A DNA stretch of 64,000 bases, from the NCBI RefSeq assembly GCF_001021045.1, contig NZ_CP011545.1, forward strand, positions 2,046,001 through 2,110,000. The letters are read 5' to 3'. This stretch comes from Corynebacterium testudinoris. Lineage in GTDB: Bacteria > Actinomycetota > Actinomycetes > Mycobacteriales > Mycobacteriaceae. This document shows positions 53,990 through 63,240 of the stretch, piece after piece. Under the pieces are notes generated by a model. That model was not told the DNA's origin and made no database searches. It saw only the letters and a list, made by a program, of their open reading frames with translations. Within the stretch, counting starts at the first letter, position 1, and each line of letters starts with the position of its first letter. Made by a program: the position numbers and the translations under genes.

Positions 53990-54894
53990 TGCAAGCCTCC
54001 TCGACCAGTGAGCCCGATGAAGACTTCTTCCAAGCTACGATGCTGTCGGACTACCTGAGTGATCGGAATTCCTTGCTCAACGAGACGCACGCACATTTCC
54101 GAAACGTCCTGCTCACTCAGGTTTCCGAGCAGCAGCCCACCCGAAACTGTTGCGGGGTCTAGAGCCCGCAACGCTTCAGCTGCCCGTGCCGGAGAAGGGG
54201 TCTCCACAAAGACATAAGGCAGCTTGGTTTCGAATAGCTCCCGCTGCGTCCCTTGGAATAGGAGCTGACCTTGGTGGATGATGCTTAATTCTGTCGCCAT
54301 CTTTTCGATCTCGGAGAGTAGATGACTCGACACCAGTACCGTGCGGCCTTCGTCGCGAGCAAGGCTGACGATGAGCTCTCGGATTTCCTCGATGCCCGCC
54401 GGATCCAGACCATTCGTTGGCTCATCCAAGATGAGAATCTTAGGGTCGCGGAGCAACGCCAACGCGATACCGAGTCGCTGCTTCATGCCTAGCGAATAGT
54501 CTTTGACCAGCTTGTCCATGTGCTTTTCCAAGCGCACAAGGTGGATCGCACGCTGCACATTTGCCGGCTCAGCACGCAGCAGACGCGCTGCTATCCCTAA
54601 GTTTTCAGCACCGGTAAGATGCAAATATGCCGACGGTTGCTCGATTAGAGAACCAACATGCGCTAGCACACGGCTACGAGTCTCGCGGTTCATTGGCTGC
54701 CCCAACATGTAAATTTCGCCATCGGTTGGCTTGAGCAGCCCGAGCATCATTTTCATGGTGGTGGATTTGCCAGATCCATTTGGCCCCAACAAGCCATGAA
54801 CGCTGCCTTCGAATACTGCCAAATTTAGCTTGTCGACGACACTAGTCGAACCATACTTCTTGGTGAGATTTCTTGTCTCAATGATTGTGGTCAT
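53986..54894 (-). CDS. ABC transporter ATP-binding protein, BcrA/LanF type
   Basis: This protein of about 302 aa has Walker A LLGPNGSGKSTTMKMM, the signature DYSLGMKQRLGIALALL and Walker B ILILDEPTNGLDPAGI. The C-terminal extension (ETPSPARAAEALRALDP onward) is typical of the BcrA group. The start is uncertain between the ATG at 54894 and an in-frame ATG at 54903; neither has a strong ribosome site. Upstream are the regulator and kinase genes on the same strand, 80 bp away. Confidence 0.92.
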   Translation of the reverse strand: MTTIIETRNLTKKYGSTSVVDKLNLAVFEGSVHGLLGPNGSGKSTTMKMMLGLLKPTDGEIYMLGQPMNRETRSRVLAHVGSLIEQPSAYLHLTGAENLGIAARLLRAEPANVQRAIHLVRLEKHMDKLVKDYSLGMKQRLGIALALLRDPKILILDEPTNGLDPAGIEEIRELIVSLARDEGRTVLVSSHLLSEIEKMATELSIIHQGQLLFQGTQRELFETKLPYVFVETPSPARAAEALRALDPATVSGGLLLGNLSEQDVSEMCVRLVEQGIPITQVVRQHRSLEEVFIGLTGRGGLQ

Positions 54895-54974
54895 GAAGAC
54901 CATCTTGTCATTTCTGAGCTGCTAAAACATCGACTCCCAGGAGGATCTTTTCGTCATACCCAGGCATGATGTCG

Positions 54975-55646
54975 CTAGGACTCAAGCAGGTCTTCTCTAG
55001 AAACCAAACCGGCACGATATGCCAGCAGCGCGATATGTACTCGATCTCGAGAATTGGTTTTTGCCATCACGCGGCCTACATGCGTTTTCACCGTGGGCAT
55101 AGAGATGAAGAAGCGCTCGCAAATCTCCGCGTTCGTCCATCCTTTTGCGATAGCCACCAGAATCTCATGTTCACGGCTTGTTAGATCAGACAATCGTTGC
55201 TGATCAGTGGCCGAAACTTTGGTTATTTGCGGTTCTTGCAACCTGTGGATAATCCGATTGGTAGCCCGTGGAGAAATTACTGCGTCGCCACGAAAGACCG
55301 TTCTGATTGATTCCAACAACACCTCTGGCTCAGCATCCTTCAAAATGAATCCACTCGCCCCGGCAGCCAAACCGCCGAGAACATACTCTTCATCATCGAA
55401 AGTAGTGAGGATAATCGACTTTGTTTCAGGTGCAATCTCGGCAAGCTGAGCTGTTGCGGAAATTCCATCGAGAATTGGCATCTGCACATCCATTACGACC
55501 ACATCTACAGGCTGCAGCTGAGCCTTATCCAAAGCGTCGGCACCATTTGTCGCCTGCCACATCAGCTCCATGTCCGACTGGGAACCAATGATCTGACTGA
55601 TGCCATGGAGAAACAGCGGCTGGTCGTCGACAAGCGCAATCTTCAT
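54975..55646 (-). CDS. LuxR/NarL-type response regulator
   Basis: This protein of about 223 aa has a receiver domain (KIALVDDQPLFLHGI; phospho-Asp in VVVMDVQMPILDG near 53) and a C-terminal HTH (LTSREHEILVAIAKGWTNAEIC). The ATG at 55646 follows GGGAGG and overlaps the kinase stop by 4 bases. Gene order kinase-regulator-exporter suggests it controls the exporter. Confidence 0.93.
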   Translation of the reverse strand: MKIALVDDQPLFLHGISQIIGSQSDMELMWQATNGADALDKAQLQPVDVVVMDVQMPILDGISATAQLAEIAPETKSIILTTFDDEEYVLGGLAAGASGFILKDAEPEVLLESIRTVFRGDAVISPRATNRIIHRLQEPQITKVSATDQQRLSDLTSREHEILVAIAKGWTNAEICERFFISMPTVKTHVGRVMAKTNSRDRVHIALLAYRAGLVSREDLLES

Positions 55647-56713
55647 GCTCGGCCTCCCAGCGGAAGTGTAGCGCGGACCTGCCATAAGCCGTCGATAGGG
55701 CGAGATTCGCAAGAACCACCGCTTAGCTCGGCTCGTTCACGCATCCCGGTAATTCCATGTCCGATTCCGCTAGGGCGCACTTCAAAGGGATTTTGCACGG
55801 TGACTTTCACTTGATCAGGCTGCCATTCCAGCTCAAGATCAGCGCTACCGGCACCATGTTTTTGGGCATTCGTCAGCGCTTCCTGCACAATTCGGTAGAT
55901 CGTCAACGACACCGCACCATCTAATTGGTCCGGCGCCTCACCGATCTGGTTGTAATTCACACGCATGCCTTTGATCTGTTGTATGAGTTCAGGAATGTCG
56001 TTTGCCCCGATACTTGGCGACACCGCGTGTCCTTCACCTTCACGCAGGTAGCTCACGACGGAGCGCATCTGGCGAAGCGACTCACGGCCCACCAGTGCGA
56101 TCGACACCAACGCCTCATCCTTCGCTGCTTCAGTATTGGCATAACGGCCACCATCGGCCTGCGCAGTAATAACGGTCAGAGAATGCGTGACCAGATCATG
56201 GATTTCACGAGCAATATGCTGGCGCTGCGCCTCCAGAGAACGCTGCAAGAGCTCTTTCTGCGCTTCCAAGGTTCGACGACGCAATTCACCCATCATTGCG
56301 CATGCAGCAAGGAGGGTGACGCTCCAAAAAACGTAAAAGGCTCGTTTGAGCGGATCGGTATCAGTTAATCCCGGCGTGAAAATCGCTAGGCCAACGATGT
56401 CACCCAAAAACAGCACCGCAGTAGCAACAGCGCGCGTAGGTTCGACGAAGTCCCGACGGACGATATAGGCCGCTAATCCAGCCACCAAGATACATGCGAC
56501 AGTTATCTCAACCCTGAGCGCCGATACTGAGAGAATTGCGAAGAGCACCAGGAATGTCGATTTTGGCCAACGCTTACGCGTGACTGGAGCAATGCCCAGT
56601 GTGATAGTGAGCCACAGATCCAAGTCCCACAGACTGGAGAACTTCGTCCCCAAAAAAGACAGGGCGACCAATACAGCAGCTGCGATGGCGTCAACCGCCC
56701 GGAAACCTTTCAC
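55643..56713 (-). CDS. Sensor histidine kinase, NarL-type
   Basis: This 356-aa protein has an N-terminal membrane region of four to six helices up to about residue 150. It then has the His box IAREIHDLVTHSLTVITAQ and the ATPase part with IVQEALTNAQKHG and GHGITGMRERAEL. The GTG start lies 7 nt after TACTGT (56726-56721), so it is probably leaderless. It heads the operon kinase-regulator-ATPase-permeases. Confidence 0.92.
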   Translation of the reverse strand: MKGFRAVDAIAAAVLVALSFLGTKFSSLWDLDLWLTITLGIAPVTRKRWPKSTFLVLFAILSVSALRVEITVACILVAGLAAYIVRRDFVEPTRAVATAVLFLGDIVGLAIFTPGLTDTDPLKRAFYVFWSVTLLAACAMMGELRRRTLEAQKELLQRSLEAQRQHIAREIHDLVTHSLTVITAQADGGRYANTEAAKDEALVSIALVGRESLRQMRSVVSYLREGEGHAVSPSIGANDIPELIQQIKGMRVNYNQIGEAPDQLDGAVSLTIYRIVQEALTNAQKHGAGSADLELEWQPDQVKVTVQNPFEVRPSGIGHGITGMRERAELSGGSCESRPIDGLWQVRATLPLGGRA

Positions 56714-56741
56714 ATCATAGACAGTAGCTAGATGCTAGTCA

Positions 56742-57608
56742 TCACCGCATCATGCCGTGGTGTGACTGCGCTTCGCCAGAATCCCGAACTAGTTCTTTCG
56801 AGAACTCTTCAAACCACGCCAGCGACTCCGCGTATCGGGCCTCATTCCACTCCACCGCTGGATCCGGTTCGAGGTGGCCAAGTAACACGGTCAGCATGGC
56901 GATTTCTGCTTGGGACCAGAGTGCGGCCGGCGCGTCGAAAAGCGCAAGCTCAATGCGCTGATCGAGCCAGCCGGGATCGGAGAGACCGCGGTTGAGGATG
57001 CCATTCATCGTAAGCCCGGCCAGTTCAGACAGCGCTCGGAAGCCTGCGGGGCCGACCCACGGAGCACGCTGTCGATATCCGATGAGAGTGCATACCTGCT
57101 GGTAGATCCGGGCGCGACGAGTGACAAAGCTCTGTTGGATTCGCGCGAGCTCGGCGGCCACATCGGCCTTGAGATGCTCGTCCTCGAGACCGGGGAAGTT
57201 GGCGGAAATCCCAACGAAAAGCCGCCAATGGGGTGACGCTAACATGCGACGTATGTCGGCATCCACGGAGATGCGCAGCGCATTAACGACGAACGACCGG
57301 CGGCCCTCAGCCGTGTCCCAGTGGTTCGAGTGGGATTCGATCAACGTCTTAAGCTGCTTGATTTCGGCAAGCCCTTCCGGCAGCATCGTCACCTGTCCAA
57401 GAGCGGTGACCAGCGCGTCTGATCGGAAGTCAGCCTTGGAAGGCCAGGCCCTATAGGCGCTGGCGCGGGAAACTTCCGCCGCGGTGATGACTTTTTCCAT
57501 TCGGATTACATCGAGCCCAACAGTGGGACCCGATACGACGAGCAGCTCGCTTGCAATGTCCAGCATGCGCTGCTTTGTCTCTTGTTCGGAAATCCTCTTG
57601 CCAACCAT
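56742..57608 (-). CDS. TetR-like transcriptional repressor
   Basis: This protein of about 288 aa starts with a TetR HTH (EQETKQRMLDIASELL, then VITAAEVSRASAYRAWPSKADF). The ligand domain is long. TACACT (57621-57616) ends 7 nt before the ATG at 57608, so the message may be leaderless, and this box lies in the first of two operators at 57608-57650. That fits self-repression. The gene lies divergent to the cytochrome b5-like gene. Confidence 0.87.
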   Translation of the reverse strand: MVGKRISEQETKQRMLDIASELLVVSGPTVGLDVIRMEKVITAAEVSRASAYRAWPSKADFRSDALVTALGQVTMLPEGLAEIKQLKTLIESHSNHWDTAEGRRSFVVNALRISVDADIRRMLASPHWRLFVGISANFPGLEDEHLKADVAAELARIQQSFVTRRARIYQQVCTLIGYRQRAPWVGPAGFRALSELAGLTMNGILNRGLSDPGWLDQRIELALFDAPAALWSQAEIAMLTVLLGHLEPDPAVEWNEARYAESLAWFEEFSKELVRDSGEAQSHHGMMR

Positions 57609-57650
57609 GAGACACAGTGTATCATCATAAATATGAGACATAATGTATCA
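57608..57650. promoter_or_regulatory. Twin 17-bp operators between TetR and cytochrome b5 genes
   Basis: TGAGACACAGTGTATCA at 57608-57624 and TGAGACATAATGTATCA at 57634-57650 are near-identical, each with dyad symmetry (GAGACA...TGTATC), 26 bp apart. The first covers the TetR -10 box and start codon. The second covers a TAATGT box (57641-57646) for the rightward gene. Confidence 0.82.
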
Positions 57651-57662
57651 AGGAGGCTCCGA

Positions 57663-58028
57663 ATGTGGATCATCATTACAGTATTAGTAGTTATTGCTGG
57701 CTGTGCGGTATTTTTCCTTCTACCAAAGCCAGCCAACATCGACGATCCCGCCAAATTTGAGCGGACGTTCAACGCGGCCGAGCAGGATACTTTGACCTCG
57801 GTTCAGATTTCGTCCGCCGAACTCGCCGCCGCAAACTGTAAAGACGGTGACAAATGCTGGATTCTTGTCGACGGTGTCGTCTACGACATGTCCGTTTTCC
57901 CATCTTGGGCCCGCGGCATTCACCACAACATTAAAGCCGGCACCGACGGCACTTCCCACTTCTTAAAGTCCGGCCACGGCGTCGACATCCTGCAGAAGAT
58001 GCCGGTGGTTGGGAAGCTAGAGGGATAG
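57663..58028 (+). CDS. Membrane-anchored cytochrome b5-like protein
   Basis: This 121-aa protein has a membrane anchor at residues 2-22 (WIIITVLVVIAGCAVFFLL). A cytochrome b5-like haem domain follows with DGDKCWILVDGVVYDMSVFP, RGIHHNIKAGTDGTSHFLKS and a second possible haem-ligand His in GHGVDILQ. AGGAGG lies 7 nt before the ATG. It is divergent from the TetR gene and shares its operators. It probably shuttles electrons at the membrane; its partner is unknown. The next sequence is a mini-IS6. Confidence 0.83.
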   Translation: MWIIITVLVVIAGCAVFFLLPKPANIDDPAKFERTFNAAEQDTLTSVQISSAELAAANCKDGDKCWILVDGVVYDMSVFPSWARGIHHNIKAGTDGTSHFLKSGHGVDILQKMPVVGKLEG

Positions 58029-58035
58029 TACAAAA

Positions 58036-58143
58036 GGTGCTGTTGCAAACTTCAGGCGGAGAGCCGTGACGACCCAGTCTTCATCCTCTGATGCTCGCTG
58101 CGGGTCGGCGTTCTCAGGCAGCCTCGAACTTTGCAACAGCACC
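58036..58143. mobile_element. Internally deleted IS6, 108 bp
   Basis: It has both IS6 ends, GGTGCTGTTGCAAACTTC on the left and TTTGCAACAGCACC on the right. The first 94 bp are those of the complete copies, joined directly to the right terminus. The joint lies at a shared CGAAC, so a microhomology deletion is likely. It carries no gene and could be mobilised by the complete copies. Confidence 0.9.
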
Positions 58144-58453
58144 CGGTGGGGTCGTGGACGGAACCACCGATGCTGAGTCTGATTTCGCGTCTGGCGAGGT
58201 CGTCGGCTATCTCGTGGGCGTCTCGGACGGACCGGGCCAGGCGGTCGAGTTTGGTAACGACGAAGGTATCTCCGGCCCGGCAGGCGGCGAGGGCTTCGTG
58301 AAGTCCTGCGCGATTCTTGTTCCTGCCGGTAAAGCCATGATCAACATAGACGCGTTCGGGTTCAACGCCGAGGGATGCCAGGGCATCACGCTGGGCGGTG
58401 AGGTCTTGCTCCTCCGTGGACACGCGTGCGTAACCGACCATGATCTTAGACAT
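58144..58453 (-). pseudogene. Serine resolvase, C-terminal part lost
   Basis: From the ATG at 58453 the frame gives IMVGYARVSTEEQDLTAQRD, with the active-site Ser in RVST. It goes on with VTKLDRLARSVRDAHEIADD and IGGSVHDPTG, then is broken by the mini-IS6 at 58143. The helix E and DNA-binding end of the resolvase are missing. It is unlike the resolvase at 61228 in sequence. Confidence 0.8.
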
Positions 58454-58649
58454 GTAGATCAGTGTGTCACATAGGGATCCTTCACCGGACAGCTCACCGT
58501 ACACCCTATACGGACACTTCATAGGTCACCATTAGCAAAGCATGTGAGTCGCGGAATTAGATGGCGCGGCTTCGGCGGTGATAGCCGTCGCGCGGCGCCA
58601 CGACACCCCGCGACGGCACAAGCGATCGGTTCGCATTTCGTGGCATGCC

Positions 58650-59675
58650 TCAGTGGGAGTCTGCCACCTGATCGAGGAGCCCGCGGTATGAGTCGATGAC
58701 GCCGTCAGCCAAGAGAAGGCGCGGCCAGAACACCCCCGTGACCAAGCCGATGAACTCGGAATCGTCGACGATGGGGCGCGCCATAGAGTGCACCGCGTCA
58801 ACCCATGTGACCTTGACGTCTCCGCCGAAGATTTCAAGGTAAACCTCGGCAGTTTCGTGGACGTCGACGTTTCGGTCATGCTCGCCGGCCAGCAGTAGCC
58901 AGGGTATGTGACGTGTGGCCGCTCGGGCGAGATCGCTGGTGGCGTCGGCGCGGAAGTTGCCTTGGACGAACCCCCACCGCTCGAGGGTCATGGGGTCGGC
59001 CTCGGTCGTCTCACCGAGATACTCCTCGTAGCTTGCCCCACGCTCTAGGAGCGCATCCGTGGTGGCGCTTGCGGCTTCTGCGCGGGCGCGCTGTTCGGCG
59101 TCTGCGCGATCGTGATCGAGTTCCGATTGAAGGTTGAACTGCCCCTGCCTCAGCCAGTTGATGGCGGTACCGACTGCTACAACGCCGTCAATGTCGTCGC
59201 GGTCGGCGACCACCACGGGGAGTACCCAGCCCGCTTGGCTCGCACCCCACAGGACGATCGTCGACGTCGGAACGTCCGGCTGCGCCTTGGCCCAGTCGAC
59301 CGCAGTGCTTACCTCCGCGGCGCGGTCGGGAAGACTCTGCGTGAGCCAATCACCATCCGACCCGCCGACGCCGGGCTTGCTCCATGAGAGTGTGGCGTAC
59401 CCGCTGGCGGCCGCGCCGTCGAACCATGGGTCGTAGAGACCGTTCTGCGTTGCATCGACGGGACCGTCCCCATGCACCATCACGACGACTCCGTGAGCCT
59501 CGCCGCTCTTGGGCATCGTCAAGACGCCCGACAGGCTGCCAGTGGCCAGCGGAATCTCAACCTGACGCTCGTCGAACGCGTACGAGTTGCCGGCCAACCC
59601 AACCCCAACGGCGCCTACAGCAACGACCAGCACGGTCACGGTCACGATGGCCACCCATCGAAAAGCTCTCATCAT
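58650..59675 (-). CDS. Secreted or membrane-anchored alpha/beta hydrolase
   Basis: This protein of about 341 aa has an N-terminal hydrophobic helix (residues 5-30). The hydrolase follows with MVHGDGPVDA as the oxyanion strand, the nucleophile in VLWGASQAGWVLP and the His in WVDAVHSMARP. It may be a peptidase or esterase of the dienelactone-hydrolase-like group. TACGAT (59688-59683) ends 7 nt before the ATG at 59675, pointing to a leaderless start; a GTG at 59681 is in frame. It is divergent from the acetyltransferase gene with 35 bp between. Confidence 0.82.
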   Translation of the reverse strand: MMRAFRWVAIVTVTVLVVAVGAVGVGLAGNSYAFDERQVEIPLATGSLSGVLTMPKSGEAHGVVVMVHGDGPVDATQNGLYDPWFDGAAASGYATLSWSKPGVGGSDGDWLTQSLPDRAAEVSTAVDWAKAQPDVPTSTIVLWGASQAGWVLPVVVADRDDIDGVVAVGTAINWLRQGQFNLQSELDHDRADAEQRARAEAASATTDALLERGASYEEYLGETTEADPMTLERWGFVQGNFRADATSDLARAATRHIPWLLLAGEHDRNVDVHETAEVYLEIFGGDVKVTWVDAVHSMARPIVDDSEFIGLVTGVFWPRLLLADGVIDSYRGLLDQVADSH

Positions 59676-59710
59676 GTGCACGATCGTACATGATTCGATA
59701 GTATCGATGG

Positions 59711-60298
59711 ATGGAGATCATCATCGGGCGCGGCTTCACCGCGACGGAGCGGGGTCGAGTCGCCGCTCTCTACTGGGCGGCCTTCAGCCGCAAACTCGGC
59801 CCCGCCTTCGCCTCAGCGGAACGGGGTCTGAGCGTCGTGACGGCGTCGCTCCGGTCGGACCGAACCCTCATTGCCCGGTCTGGCAACAATCTCGTAGGAA
59901 TGTGCGGCTTCCACCGCGACGGCGCAGGCGCCGTACCTGTGACCTGGCGCTCTCTGCGGGCCAGCCTGCCCTGGCTCGCCGCGGCACGGGCCACGCTCGT
60001 ACTCAGCCCCTTATCCCGTGGAGACATGGATGACACGTTGGTGCTCGATGGGATCTGTGTGGACGGCGCGAGCCGGGGCCGGGGAACAGGTACCGCCCTC
60101 CTGGAGGCTGCCGTCGAGCTCGCCCGCAGTGAAGGCCTGCGCTCTGTTCGCCTGTCGGTCGTGGACACGAACCCTCGTGCCGAAGCGTTGTATCGACGCC
60201 GCGGGTTCGAGCAGGTCGCGACGGGGTCGATGGGCCCACTGTCCAGCGTGTACGGTTTTGATCGCTACACGACCATGGAGCGGAGAGTCAACGCGTGA
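59711..60298 (+). CDS. GNAT family acetyltransferase
   Basis: This 195-aa protein has the GNAT fold with the acetyl-CoA loop in GICVDGASRGRGTGTALLEAA. The end NPRAEALYRRRGFEQV is also typical. The N-terminal half is specific to this subfamily. TAGTAT ends 6 nt before the ATG at 59711, so a leaderless start is likely. It overlaps the next gene by 4 bases (GTGA). The substrate is unknown; drug or amino-acid acetylation is possible. Confidence 0.85.
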   Translation: MEIIIGRGFTATERGRVAALYWAAFSRKLGPAFASAERGLSVVTASLRSDRTLIARSGNNLVGMCGFHRDGAGAVPVTWRSLRASLPWLAAARATLVLSPLSRGDMDDTLVLDGICVDGASRGRGTGTALLEAAVELARSEGLRSVRLSVVDTNPRAEALYRRRGFEQVATGSMGPLSSVYGFDRYTTMERRVNA

Positions 60299-61086
60299 GC
60301 AGTCGGATCGCAGGACGCACCATCGTCGAAGCGTTCCTCCCGATGAGCGGGAAGGCGCCTCTTGCGCCCGTATACGACACGGCGCACCTTCTTGGCACCG
60401 GCGATCAGCCCGTCCGTCTCGCGATCCGTCGAATGCAGGCAGCCGGCGAGCTGACACAAAGCGGACGCGGACGCTCAGGCACGCTTCAACTCACCGATAC
60501 CGGACGTGGGCGCATAGACCGAGATCGATCCGCACTCGCCCTAGCCTTCACACAAGATGCCGGGCGCCTGCAGTGGGATAGCTCGTGGAGTCTCTACACG
60601 GTCAGTGCACCAGAGCGCGAACGCGCTGCCCGTGACTCACTACGCCGAACCCTCCTCGCCTCCGGCGCCGCCGCGCTTGCCACCGGCACCTTTCTGAGTC
60701 CACACGATCTCCGGCCACTCTTGGACCCGGCTATGGGGCGGTACGTGATCTCGGCAACCGCGAGGGATCTCAACATTCGAGGCGTCACAGATCCGCTGGC
60801 GATCGCGGAAGAGCTCTGGCCCGCCGGACCCATCGACGCCGCATACGACGTCATGGACGCAGCCATCAAACAAGACGACCCCACCGCCCATGCTGACGTC
60901 CGACGTATCCTCCTCGCCGACGCCCTCGAAGCCGCGCTCCGCAATGACCCCCTCATCCCCCTCGACCTGCGCCACTCTCCCTGGCGACCCACCACGCTCC
61001 GCCGAACATGGCTCGCACGATGGAACGACATCGCGCCATCAGCTGCATACTCGGCATGGGACACCGTGACCGTACCGGCAGGCTGA
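60295..61086 (+). CDS. PaaX-like transcriptional regulator
   Basis: This 263-aa protein begins with a winged-helix part (VYDTAHLLGTGDQPVRLAIR, later LTQSGRGRSGTLQLT). It continues with WSLYTVSAPERERAARDSLR and LSPHDLRPLL, and closes with a helical end, which fits the PaaX family. PaaX represses phenylacetyl-CoA catabolism, but here no paa gene is near. The GTG start overlaps the acetyltransferase stop by 4 bases. The pair probably acts together, perhaps with the hydrolase gene. Confidence 0.75.
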   Translation: MSSRIAGRTIVEAFLPMSGKAPLAPVYDTAHLLGTGDQPVRLAIRRMQAAGELTQSGRGRSGTLQLTDTGRGRIDRDRSALALAFTQDAGRLQWDSSWSLYTVSAPERERAARDSLRRTLLASGAAALATGTFLSPHDLRPLLDPAMGRYVISATARDLNIRGVTDPLAIAEELWPAGPIDAAYDVMDAAIKQDDPTAHADVRRILLADALEAALRNDPLIPLDLRHSPWRPTTLRRTWLARWNDIAPSAAYSAWDTVTVPAG

Positions 61087-61227
61087 GCCAACTGCGGTCG
61101 TGGACCTGTCCGTAATCGACCGTTCATGAGTCAGCCGGCAGCCTCGTCGATTAGGTCGGCGAGTCGTGTCTCACGACCCGTGTCAGCAATCTATGTAAAA
61201 CAAGCGGCGTTCGCGTTACACTGAGGC

Positions 61228-61794
61228 ATGGCCACGATCGGTTACGCCCGAGTTTCAACCCGAGACCAGAATCCCGACGGCCAAACGGATGCGCTCAATG
61301 CGGCGGGCTGCGACAAGATTTTCGTCGAGCACGCATCCGGCACCCTGGCGAAGCGGCCGGCGCTGACGGAAGCCCTCGGGTATCTGCGCGAGGGGGACTC
61401 GCTCGTCGTGACGAAACTTGACCGGCTCGGCCGGTCGGTGAGAAACCTCAAACAGGTCGCGGACGAACTGCAACAGCGTGGGGTCGGTTTGAAGGCCCTC
61501 TCGCAGGGCATCGACACGACGACGCCGGGAGGCCGTCTGTTTTTCCACATGCTCGCCGCGATCGCGGAGTTCGAACACGACCTCATTGTGGAGCGCACCC
61601 ACGACGGTCTCGCGGCCGCGCGCGCCCGGGGCCGGAAGGGCGGCCCGAAGTTCAAGATGACGCCGACGAAGATCCGGCAGGCCCGGGCGATGTATGACGA
61701 GGGCGGCCACACCGTCCAAGAGATTGCCGATACGTTCGGGGTATCCCGGCCCACGATCTACCGGCACCTGGCCGAGCACGTCGAGCGGGCCTGA
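61228..61794 (+). CDS. Serine resolvase of the transposon
   Basis: This 188-aa protein is a complete resolvase: IGYARVSTRDQNPDGQ with active Ser in RVST, VTKLDRLGRSVRNLKQV, AAIAEFEHDLIVERTHDG. It ends with a DNA-binding HTH (VQEIADTFGVSRPTIYRHL). TACACT ends 5 nt before the ATG, so a leaderless start is likely. The transposase gene follows 9 bp later. Confidence 0.93.
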   Translation: MATIGYARVSTRDQNPDGQTDALNAAGCDKIFVEHASGTLAKRPALTEALGYLREGDSLVVTKLDRLGRSVRNLKQVADELQQRGVGLKALSQGIDTTTPGGRLFFHMLAAIAEFEHDLIVERTHDGLAAARARGRKGGPKFKMTPTKIRQARAMYDEGGHTVQEIADTFGVSRPTIYRHLAEHVERA

Positions 61795-61803
61795 CGAGGA
61801 ATC

Positions 61804-63240
61804 ATGGCGCGCCTCAGCGACCGGCAGAAAGCCGAGCTTGTGCGCCAACACCAGGACGGGGTGCCGTGGACGCGCATTGCGGAACACTCCGGCGTTGCAG
61901 TACGGACCCTGCAACGCTGGGCAGCCCGGATGGAAATGGGACAGCTCTCGCGGGCACCTCGCAGCGATAAGGGTTCGACGCGCATCAACGCCGAGCTGGT
62001 GAAGGCGATCGAGGCGCTTGCTGTGCGGCGTCCCGCGCCGACCATCGCGTATATCCACCGCCGTGTCGGTGATATCGCCAGGGGCCGAGGACTATCCGCC
62101 CCGGGATACACCACGGTCCGCGATATCGTGCACGGGCTCGACCCGGGCCTGACCGCTCTCGCGGACGGCGGGGACGCGGCCTATCGAGACAAGTTCGAGC
62201 TGGTCTACCGCCGCACTGCCTCCGCGCCGAATGAGCAGTGGCAGATGGATCACACTCTGCTGGATGTGATGATCCTCGATGACCGGCAGCAGCCCGTCCG
62301 TCCGTGGCTCACGATCGTGCTCGACGACTACTCGCGAGCGATCACAGGCTACGCGGTCAGCGTCCCAGCACCCACAGCCGAGCATTCCGCGCTGGCGTTC
62401 CACCAGGCCATTGCTCGGAAACGAAACCCGAAGTGGGTGGTGTCGGGTCTCCCGGACATCCTCTACAGCGATCACGGGTCCGACTTCACCTCGACCAGGA
62501 TCGAGCACGTGTGCCTCGACGTGCACGTCCGCTTGATTCACTCACGGATCGGCGTCCCGCAGGGGCGCGGCAAGATCGAACGGTTCTACCGAACGATCAC
62601 GACCGAGCTGCTGCCGCACCTGCCCGGCTTCATCCCGCACGGCACCGGTGGATCGCCCATCACCGAACCCGCGTTGACCTTGCACCAGCTCGATGACGTT
62701 CTCGAGCGATTCATCGTCGACGAATACAACGAACGCATTCACTCGTCGACGGGTGCTGCCCCGCACGAGCGATGGCGCAGCGACAGTTTCATCCCTCGAA
62801 CACCCGCCCGCCTTGAAGACATCGATCTGCTTCTACTCACCGCAGCGACGACCCGTCGTGTGCAACGCGATGGGATCCGGTTCGCATCGACCCGATACAT
62901 CTCCCCAGTCCTCGCCGCGTACGTCGGGGAAGACGTCACGGTGCGGTACGACCCCCGCGACCTCGGGGAGATACGAATCTTCCACGACAACACATTCCTC
63001 TGCCGCGCAATCGCCCCCGAACGCTCCTCCGAGACTGTCTCCTTCGCGGACCTACACGCCGCGAGGAACACGCGACGTCGCGCTCTGAAACAGCAACTCC
63101 GGGAGCTCACGACTCACGCAGGCTCCCTTCCCGAAGACACTCGCCACCAACCTGAGATTGCAACGGTCTTCGACAACCCACCTGACCAGGCCGCGATACC
63201 TCCCGCACGACACGGATTGAGGACCTACGCCAGTGACTGA
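61804..63240 (+). CDS. TniA-type DDE transposase
   Basis: This 478-aa protein begins with an HTH (DGVPWTRIAEHSGVAVRTLQRW). The DDE core has QWQMDHTLLDVMILDD near 140, YSDHGSDFTSTRI near 220 and a Glu in QGRGKIERFYRTI near 255. The Mu-type beta-barrel end is at 345-400. It resembles TniA of Tn5053 and TnsB-like transposases. The start follows GACGAGGAATC. The helper ATPase gene overlaps its end by 8 bases. Confidence 0.9.
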   Translation: MARLSDRQKAELVRQHQDGVPWTRIAEHSGVAVRTLQRWAARMEMGQLSRAPRSDKGSTRINAELVKAIEALAVRRPAPTIAYIHRRVGDIARGRGLSAPGYTTVRDIVHGLDPGLTALADGGDAAYRDKFELVYRRTASAPNEQWQMDHTLLDVMILDDRQQPVRPWLTIVLDDYSRAITGYAVSVPAPTAEHSALAFHQAIARKRNPKWVVSGLPDILYSDHGSDFTSTRIEHVCLDVHVRLIHSRIGVPQGRGKIERFYRTITTELLPHLPGFIPHGTGGSPITEPALTLHQLDDVLERFIVDEYNERIHSSTGAAPHERWRSDSFIPRTPARLEDIDLLLLTAATTRRVQRDGIRFASTRYISPVLAAYVGEDVTVRYDPRDLGEIRIFHDNTFLCRAIAPERSSETVSFADLHAARNTRRRALKQQLRELTTHAGSLPEDTRHQPEIATVFDNPPDQAAIPPARHGLRTYASD

